Below, piece by piece: positions 56,301 to 64,000 of a stretch of 64,000 nt of DNA. Under the pieces are notes generated by a model. The model made no database searches. It saw only the letters and a program-made list of their open reading frames with translations, and had not been told where the DNA came from. The DNA is from Tetrapyrgos nigripes (taxonomy: Eukaryota > Basidiomycota > Agaricomycetes > Agaricales > Campanellaceae). The position numbers and the translations under genes are program-made. The number at the start of each line of letters is the position of its first letter. Position 1 is the stretch's first letter. The stretch is from assembly GCA_013368315.1 (NCBI GenBank), contig JAACJM010000117.1:124001-188000 (forward strand). The letters are read 5' to 3'.

Positions 56301-58040
56301 ATGATGTCCATGTCGACCGTGCCTTTCAGCACTGACATTGGTCGTACCAAGAAGGTCACTCACCTCAAGCACCTCGTCGAGCATGACAAAGCCCGCGCTC
56401 AGAAGCTCATGGTGTCGCCGGTCCCGACTGGCCCCAAGGGCATCGAGGAGCTCAGGAAGAGACGCGGTACCTCTGGTGGCTCCACTGACTCGCCCGCCCA
56501 AGTCGCGTCTGGCCAGACCGTCGATGTCACCGATGCTAGTGAGTATGTCTCACCTGGCTATATGCGCATATACTCACGTCTACTCATCCTAGCTGTCACG
56601 TATACGATGTCTGTGGGCATTGGCGAGCCCGCCACGCAGTACAACCTTCTCATTGATACCGGTCAGTGTATGCGCTTCTCCATTAGACTGTGTACTGACG
56701 CGTACCCATCTCAGGCAGTAGCAACACCTTCATTGGAGCTGACAAGAAGTACAGCCCAACTGGCTCAAGTAAGACGTGAGTCGTCTACGCTTCCTTACGT
56801 GGTCGCTCTGCCTGCTCACTCGATGTTTCACAGCACTCGTCACGCCGTTGTAAGCATCTTCCTCTCGCCACTTGACGCATACACTTATGGTCCTATAGAC
56901 TGTTGGCTATGGCTCTGGTCAATTCTCTGGCACTGAGTGTGAGTTGTTTCGTCGAGCAGGTGTTATCATATGCTGACCTTTCTTGTAGACATCGATACCG
57001 TGACACTCTCCAAGGATCTCGTTATTAAGAACCAGTCTATTGCGGTCGCATCTGAGGCTACAGGCTTCAATGGTGTGGACGGTATTTTGGGTGTGGGACC
57101 AAATGATTTGACAGAAGTGCGTACCTTCGCCTTGGCTGCTTTTTCTTCTAACATTTCCTGCAGGGCACTGTATCCCATGAAGGTGTTGTGCCCACTGTGA
57201 CCGACAACCTCATGTCCCAGGGTACCATTGATACCGAAAGCCTTGGAATCTTCTACCAACCGACTACCGGAAACAATGTCGCGAACGGCGAACTCACGTT
57301 TGGAGGTGTCGACCAGTCAAAGTGAGTACATCTCCTTTCTCCGACTTTCTGTAACGCTAACGTTTCTCAGGATCGTCGGAGACATCACCTATGTCCCCAT
57401 TACTTCGATTAAAAACGCAGCCAGCAAGTACTGGGGTATCGACCAGGAGGTGCGATACAATGGCAACACCATCCTTACGGCCGCTGGGATCGTTGACACC
57501 GGCACTACCCTCGTCTTACTCGCTACCGATGCTTTCAACGCGTACAAGAAGGCTACAGGTGCTGAGCTGGATCAGTAAGTTGTTGACGTCGTGTCCATCT
57601 CACCCTTTATTCATTTGAATATTCCAGAACGACGGGCCTACTCACCTTCACTGAAGAACAGTTCAAGAAGCTTCAACCTCTGGAATTCGTCATTGGCGGG
57701 GTAAGTTGCTCACCTGCGAATGAGTCATTCAGTTCTGATTATCTTCCAGCGAACCTTCACAATGACGCCAAACGCTCAAATTTGGCCTCGTAAGATGAAC
57801 GAGGCCTTTGGTGTTGATGCCAACAAGATCTACTGCATCATCTCTGACTTGGGTAGCTTGAGTGGAAACGGCCTCGATTTCATCAGTAAGTCGTCCTCTT
57901 TCTGTTTCCAATTCTTTACTGACAGGATCTTCTTTCCAGACGGTTTCGGTTTCCTCCAGCGTTTCTACAGCGTCTATGATACCACCAACGCCCGCGTTGG
58001 TATTGCGGAGACTCCTTTCACAGTAGCTGAGACCAACTAA
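56301..58040 (+). CDS. Aspartic peptidase A1 (polyporopepsin-like)
   Basis: A pepsin-fold protease from about ten exons. The propeptide has THLKHLVEHDKARAQKL, typical of the group. The first catalytic Asp is in LLIDTGSSNTFIG (intron inside the motif), the flap lies around VGYGSGQFSGTEY, and the second Asp is in AGIVDTGTT. The C-terminus ends FGFLQRFYSVYDTTNARVGIAET, as in mature agaric enzymes. Odd point: the ATG at 56301 gives MMSMSTVPFSTDIGRTKK with no hydrophobic signal peptide, although family members are secreted. An upstream signal exon was not found before the TATA box, so this copy may stay in the cell. Confidence 0.88.
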
Positions 58041-58493
58041 ACAATGAAAATTTCGCTGGGGTTTTCCATTATTGTCATGTTTTCTATGCAGCTTTTCGAG
58101 GAATACGTTGTACATTACTGTATGGTATAAACTACGGGATATGGTCAAATGTAATTGTAACATTTTGTCTCCGAACTTCTTCTGGTGATCATAGAATGAC
58201 CTGCGAGGCACGCTGCAACGTTTAGCGAGATTGAGACACAATTCCTCTGTTGTAGAAAGGCCCAGAGTTCGAAAAGCAGGAGACGGACTTGCGGAAGTAC
58301 GAGCACGTGGGACAGCTTCGCGCTTTAAGTTTACGTAAAATTTCAGCTCGTTGATTTCTACTTCTCCTCCTCCAAGCTTGCACACCCAATATCCTGCGGT
58401 GACGACTGAACTGGCGCCCTCCTTATGCCCAGAACATACACATTTTCTTTTCTTGAAATTCCTCTCGCACTTCTACACTCATAGATCGTACCG
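58041..58493. other. Intergenic between protease and helicase
   Basis: About 450 bp holding the protease 3' UTR and the helicase promoter, which is pyrimidine-rich just before 58494. A minus-strand open frame of 218 codons (57729-58385) overlaps protease exons and has no domain; it is treated as a shadow. Confidence 0.45.
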
Positions 58494-61354
58494 ATGCCTT
58501 CCGCTCTAGGTCCAAAGAGCTTGCGTGTTTACAACCAGCATTCGAAGCAAGACGACCGGAAAATTTTTCGTAAACGGTCCTCATTACCTTGGGTGGATAC
58601 TAGCGACGATGAAGGTCGACGCAGGAAGACTCCTATCAAAGTTAATGGAACAAATATCAACGGACACCATAAATCCCCTTCCGACGGATACCCTTCAAAA
58701 AAGGCTCGGAAAGCTCTAAACGGATATCGTGCTTCGGGGCAGATGAACGGGAAAGTTAATGGTGTTGAGCACGACAGGTCGGGTGGAGGGATACCGGAAA
58801 CGCCCAAAGCTACTTCGTCCAAGTATGCAGCGATACAGGAACAGCGCCAGGACCTGCCCATTACACAAGGCACGTCAGCCTTACAGTGATGACTATCATG
58901 ATTCTCATGATATTTTTTCTAGGCAAAGACGCCCTTATTCGAGAATTCCACGAAAATGATGTGACCGTACTGCTTGGAGAAACAGGGTCTGGGAAAACGA
59001 CGCGTACGTGACATTTTTTTCATTTCAGCGACTGTATCCTTATCTTCACAGAGGTGCCCCAATATCTTCTTGATTCGGGCCTCGCGAGTAGCGGTATGAT
59101 AGCCGTTACACAACCCCGAAAAGTCGCTGCCACCTCCCTTGCAACTCGAGTCGCCGCAGAGCAAAATGTCAAGGTCGGCAGCCTCGTCGGTTACTCTGTC
59201 CGTTTCGACGAACGAAGTAGCTCAGAAACTCGCATCAAGTACATGACCGACGGTATGATTGTGAGGGAACTCATGTCGGATCCTTTACTGAGCAAATACA
59301 GCGTTGTCATCGTGGATGAAGCGCACGAACGCTCGTTGAGGACGGACCTTCTCATCTCCAATTTGAAGGTCATCCAGAAGCAGCGGAATGATCCCGAGGA
59401 AGCGAAGGGGAAAGGAAAGGGGAAAGCAGAGGTGGTTAATCCGCTGAAGATTATCATCATGAGTGCGACTCTTGACGCGGAGAAGTTTGCCAAATTTTTC
59501 TCTGGGTGAGTTGACTCCAAATTTCTATGTTGCGTGAAGCTAACTATTTCCAAGAGCAAAGGTGATATACGTGCAAGGTCGTCAGCATCCTGTTACAATC
59601 TACCATGCATCGCAAAGTCAAAATGACTATGTGGATTCGGCCATGCGAACGTTTTTCCAAATACATACAGACCGGCCACCAGGTGATGTCCTTATATTCT
59701 TACCCGGTAGGTTGCTCCGACCAGCGTACTCCATACACATCTGCTGATGCAGAATCCCAGGACAGGAGGATATAGAAAGTTTGGAGAAGTCCATAGAGCT
59801 GTTTGCGAAACAACTGCCTCCCAATTGCATGGATGTAGGACACATTTCTGAATATCTCCAAGGCCATCTAATTTACTTTTGCATAGGTGCTCTTGTGCAC
59901 CATGTACGCGTCTCAAGCACCAGGTCATAACGCCAAAGTCTTCAATCCTACACCTCAAAATACCCGCAAGTGTATATTGGCTACCAACATTGCAGAAACT
60001 TCTATCACTATACCAGGAGTTAAATACGTTATCGATACAGGCAAGTGTAAGGAGAAGCGGTATCTGGCGCGAAACACTGGTGGTGGTGAGTTCTTTCTGT
60101 GTTCCCATCCGTTAGCCTAGCGTCTGACATCCTTTCACACTGTATAGGTTTTGATACACTCATGACAAGAGACATCACAAAATCATCAGCTATGCAACGT
60201 GCTGGTCGAGCCGGTCGTGAGGTGGGTATATGTAGTTTGGAAGGGAGTGCACAACGTTTACTTAAATCGGCACGGCGCGCAGGGTGCAGGCTTTTGTTTT
60301 CGGCTGTATACGGAAGATGCCTTTCAAAATATGAAGCTCTCAGCAGAACCAGAGATTCTACGATGTGGTCTTGCGTCAAGTATCTTGCAGCTCAAGTGTA
60401 TTGGTCAAGATCTCGAGACTTTGGATCTCATGGATACACCTGATCGCGATTCCTGTAAGGTCTGGAGCTATAGCCTGTCGATATTTCATTGACACCTTTT
60501 CCAGTAATATCTTCTCTCAAGACTCTTTTCATCATCGGTGCCCTGAACGACGCAAAGGAGTTGACACCCCTTGGTTGCGAAATGGCCGCATTTCCTTTGG
60601 AACCCGTCTATTCCCGAGCAATCGTCGCTTCCAAAGAACTAGGCTGTACATCCGAATTACTCACAATCGTCTCCATCCTCTCTGCTTCCTCAAAACTCTT
60701 CGTCGACTCCTCCGAACACCGAGACGCCATTTCCGAATCACGCAAAAAGTTTAAACATTCCTCTGGGGATCACCTTACTATCCTCAATGTGTACAAAGCG
60801 TACAAGGATATATCTCAATCTGAGAATAAGAGTGGGAGGAAAGCGTGGTGTAGGAAACATTTCTTGAATGAGAGAGCGCTTTTGGAGGCGGGAGATATCA
60901 GGGAACAGTTGGATGGGACGTGTCAGAGAGTTGGAATCGATTCTCAGTCTGAGGGCGGAGAGGGGAAGGAGGAGACTGTCGTACACTGCTTGGCACATGG
61001 ACTGGTGATGAATATCGCACTTTTGCAGCCTGACGGGATGTATAAGCAGGTCATGGGCCAGTCGGTGAGTGGTTTGTGTTGCATTTTTCCAACTGTCAGG
61101 CTGACATTGTTTTCTGTGTAAAGGTGGTCAAGATACATCCCAGCTCGACCCTGTGTGATCGCAAGACACCTGCTATTATCTATGATGAGCTGGTCAGTCT
61201 TTTTGCCTCAGCCATTTACTAGTATTGTTTTTCTGACGCCTTTTTCATTTTCTTTTGGTAGGTTTATACCAATCAGATTTATGCTCGTGGAGTCAGCAGT
61301 ATCAGTAAGAGCTTCCTAGCGGGTCTGACTTCCCTAAATCGCCGGCAGGCTTGA
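58494..61354 (+). CDS. DEAH-box ATP-dependent RNA helicase (DHR2/DHX33-like)
   Basis: An SF2 RNA helicase of the type acting in ribosome assembly in the nucleolus. A basic, low-complexity N-terminus of about 125 residues precedes the motor. Motifs in order: [10 protein letters not shown] (I), TQPRKVAA (Ia), [14 protein letters not shown] (II), [11 protein letters not shown] (III), LIFLPGQEDI (IV), [23 protein letters not shown] (V), [12 protein letters not shown] (VI), then the winged-helix/ratchet region and OB fold. About eleven introns fit, one of GC-AG type after LPITQ (near 58870). The end is [13 protein letters not shown], with TGA at 61352-61354. Complete, about 750 residues. The assignment to DHR2/DHX33 rather than another DEAH helicase rests on length and the short tail. 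Confidence 0.9.
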
Positions 61355-61555
61355 GTTATGTCGTTTCGTCTCTCAAGCGACCAGCCTCAGCTTCAGCATT
61401 CGCTGGAAAAAGTATTATTGTAGATTCAAATGCGTGTGTCATTCATGGACCTTTTGCTTTGAGAGAACATGTATGTATGCTTATTAATTTCCCAACGAAG
61501 AGATGCTTTCATGAGATCTTCGACTCGGAACTTTTCACTCTCCTCGATTGAATTT

Positions 61556-61621
61556 GAGCTACCAAATGCGAACAAGCTGAGGGATTACGTGTGGCAGAAC
61601 TTTGTTGAGGGAGGGCGCGTT
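61556..61621 (+). pseudogene. Fragment of the FYR-domain gene
   Basis: Encodes ELPNANKLRDYVWQNFVEGG, nearly identical to the FYRC exon at about 6135-6197 (minus strand). Nothing else of that gene is here. It is the outer end of the duplicated segment that continues into the sirtuin tail and HET copy, and lies about 200 bp after the helicase stop. Confidence 0.88.
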
Positions 61622-61703
61622 TAGTCTCGTACCCTTGTCCGGTAAAGCGGGATTTTGCTGCTATCCAAGGCGGATGGGTACGAGACTAGCGCGTTGGTTA
61701 TTT

Positions 61704-61933
61704 GTAAGTACCACAATGCATAGGTGGCTTCTCGAAGGAGAAAGGATGCGAGTAAAGCACCTTGGCTCAGGCTGAGACTGAGAACTCAGCGCTCAGCCTC
61801 CGGCGACCGAGACAGACACAAAGAAGACGGACAGCATTTCGGGTTGAGGATGACAAGCACACAAGAAAGACGTCAAGAACGAGAAGGGCCAGGATATTGA
61901 GCAAAAGGAAGAGACAGACCTGCCGAAGTTTTA
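61704..61933 (+). pseudogene. Sirtuin C-terminal tail remnant
   Basis: The start of this piece (61704-61755) matches the complement of 4862-4912; the rest matches the sirtuin tail (RDQDIEQKEETDLPKF-like end) and the 3' UTR up to the HET stop. No catalytic part. Frame broken. Confidence 0.75.
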
Positions 61934-62135
61934 GACGGAAAGTCTTGTGTTTTCGCAGCTCGCCATATGTTACTTACTAGGAACTCTGTATCATTGTTTA
62001 CGCTGTATACTATGTACACCTTTCTAATCTAGCTCATTGCAGTCAGCTTTTGTATCAAAAAATAATATCAATTCCCTGTTTCTTTCTTTTCTCCTGCAAG
62101 CCTGGACCGAATGTTGATCAAGAATGAGATACCAT

Positions 62136-64000
62136 CTACTCTAGACGAAGCAAATGTGTTCCAAGCTGTAGACTGGACCTCTCTTGAACTGAAGCAGTCA
62201 GACCACCTTCGTGAGTTGAATCAGACCAAGCAGATCTTTGCCTCAGCCGTCGTTTATCGGCCTTTGATCGATTGAGATAGTATTGGTACACTTTTTCCGC
62301 AGATTTCTTACCCTTATCGACAACGAGCTCTGTCCAAGATATCCATGATGAGATGCCCAGGAGCCCAATGGCAACATGAAAGACGGATTTGCCATCTTCT
62401 GTGCCATATGTAAGAATGCGGAAGGAAACCGAAGTAGTATCACCATCATCTGCAGGAAACATAGGAATGTATGCCATATCTTGCCACGTCTTCACATACA
62501 AACTGGCGGGATAGACTCTGATCAGCGGAAACATTCCATCATGACGACCATACAAGAGTCTACGATCCACTTTGGATGGGACGATAAAGCCTGAATCCGA
62601 AGGTTGCAGGGTCTGTGTCCAAAAGTCGATTTCGAGACTGTCTTGGTCGATAAAATCGATTTCGAGACGTCGGTCTGAGCGACCTGTCACCTCGCAGTGG
62701 ACAGATATAGCACCACTGCTCGTACGCACCACTGTCCCATCATCTCGAGAAGGATCAATAAAGAAGGGAGGCTCCTCGAGGGGTCGGTCACCAAGTTGCA
62801 GGGTATAGTAAGGCAAATTGGTGCACCAATAATGCCAAAGACGAATGGTGAAAGCCTCTCCGGTAACTTGAGTTTTATAGGTCAACTTATGTATGCGGTA
62901 CGATGAGCATGGTTCAACTTGAACCGAAACTCTGTTTGAATTGGGGGAATGAAGGACAGGCGATGGTCGGTAGTCGGTGCAAAGGAAGTGTCGAGCAGAG
63001 GGAAGGAGGTCGGCGTGATACAACACCGCAGAACCGTAACGACTCGGTCTGGTGTCAAACCGCGACCTCCGGGTAACAGGAACTTCCCTGACTGTAAGCT
63101 CTTGAATATTGCTGAGCGCGGGCTGGAGTGTAGGTCTAAAGACCAACTGATCTGGATAACACCGGACGTATTGGTGCTGATTCGTCTTTTGGAGATAGAA
63201 CGACAAAAAACTATAGTCTCTCTCGGATTGACAGAGTAGGGACGCAAGAACGACATCGTCACTGCGACCGGAGTCATCAATGGTTTCGAGAGGGAGATGG
63301 ATGCGGAGACCATTGTTGCCAAACGAATACGACGATCGATCTCCCACGCAATATGAGTCGATAGCCTTCACTTCACCGGACATCCTAAATTCGTAAGGCG
63401 ACCTGGCCAACAATCCCCTGCGTTTATAGTGCTCGGATGATGCAGCAACCCAGGCAAAGATGCTCCGGTCATCAGATATTTTGATGATTTCCTGCTGTAG
63501 TCGCATGAAGGCCTTTGCACCGCCTTCCCCGTAAATGGGTGGCATGCTGACCTCAAATATCCCCATCAAGCTATAAGCTTGGTCTTCTGGCCTCGTCGTC
63601 TCCCGTAACGCCGCCCATGACATCCTCTGAGCAACACTGTATGTGTTGATATCACGACCTTCGAAGACCTCCACCGGAACGGATGTGATTGCAGAGACCA
63701 CATCGCGCAAGGTCCACCTGGTCCCAATCCGAACCCAATCTGTGTCCAAGAATACGACATTCCGGGGTGCAACCAGCTCCTGCAACGTCCATCCCCTTTT
63801 GAACCATCTACTGTCCTTGAAGGTCGACTTGGGATTTCGAGGGTGCAACTCGATGGAAACATCGCATAGGTAGACGTAGCAGACCGCGGCGTCCTCGTAG
63901 TACTGGTACATAGAGTTGATTGCCTCTGAAAGCTCAGCACTGCTTTCCTTGTTGGATGCGGCATGAGTCAATCCAGATCCACTCGAAGTCGTACCTGCGA
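62136..64000 (-). pseudogene. HET-domain gene, frameshift in the HET domain, cut by window edge
   Basis: Open from 63971 to 62136 (611 codons) with most of the HET domain (SRWFKRGWTLQELVAP, GRDINTYSVAQRMSWAALRE, DDRSIFAWVAASSE) and the whole C-terminal region to SLQLGTHLLRLE. At about 63953-63956 one extra G in the codons for the DSCCINKE motif shifts the frame; upstream, toward 64000, the earlier HET residues appear in another frame. The N-terminal 60 or so residues lie beyond the window. Apart from that single base this copy is the best preserved over its C-terminal half. Confidence 0.85.

Noticed and set aside
57729..58385. 218-codon minus-strand frame
   Set aside because: Overlaps the last exons and 3' end of the aspartic protease on the other strand and shows no domain.
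61361..61551. Extra C-terminal exon of the helicase
   Set aside because: The proper frame ends at TGA 61352-61354 in a family-typical position; the downstream frame needs an unsupported splice and runs into the duplicated FYR fragment.

Overview
The window is nuclear DNA of a basidiomycete fungus, most probably a mushroom-forming agaricomycete. Genes are dense and cut by many introns of about 45-70 bp with GT-AG (occasionally GC-AG) borders. The families also fit: HET-domain proteins with a long basidiomycete-type C-terminal region, a polyporopepsin-like aspartic protease, S28 peptidase, fungal multi-pass membrane proteins, and a DDE transposase of the kind common in agaric genomes. All calls come from reading the sequence and recalled family motifs; no database search was run.

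Region 1 (1-22.3 kb and 61.5-64 kb) is an accessory cluster built by repeated segmental duplication. Its unit is a HET-domain gene facing, tail to tail, the 3' end of a sirtuin (SIR2) gene, with a conserved spacer of about 150-200 bp. Five units are visible (0-1.8, 2.3-4.9, 15.8-19.5, 19.8-22.3, 61.7-64 kb), plus three more diverged HET genes (10.5-11.9, 13.0-15.3, 47.2-49.2 kb) and a 130-bp HET scrap at 51.5 kb. Only one sirtuin (15.8-17.3 kb) looks complete. Every HET copy seen far enough to judge carries a frameshift, stop or deletion, often just after the HET domain. An FYR-domain nuclear protein gene and an alpha/beta-hydrolase gene lie inside this cluster, and a piece of the FYR gene was carried along to 61.6 kb. 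A 152-bp CACTG-ended MITE sits in one HET pseudogene.

Region 2 (24.0-34.8 kb) is a mobile element of about 10.75 kb with inverted ends of about 150-180 bp. It holds an apparently intact DDE integrase-type transposase, a large HECT-type ubiquitin-ligase-like gene transcribed in the opposite direction, and between them broken pieces of a GT2 glycosyltransferase and possibly a peptide transporter. This pairing of transposase and ubiquitin ligase is the most novel candidate system in the window.

Region 3 (35.8-61.4 kb) is a mostly ordinary gene block: MYND-finger protein, S28 peptidase, 7TM-like protein, NAD(P)HX epimerase, protein phosphatase methylesterase 1, F-box protein, a HET gene, two membrane proteins, a polymerase-delta-like protein reduced to its exonuclease half, an aspartic protease and a DEAH-box RNA helicase. 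Several neighbours are divergent with very short shared promoters (64, 85 and about 200 bp).
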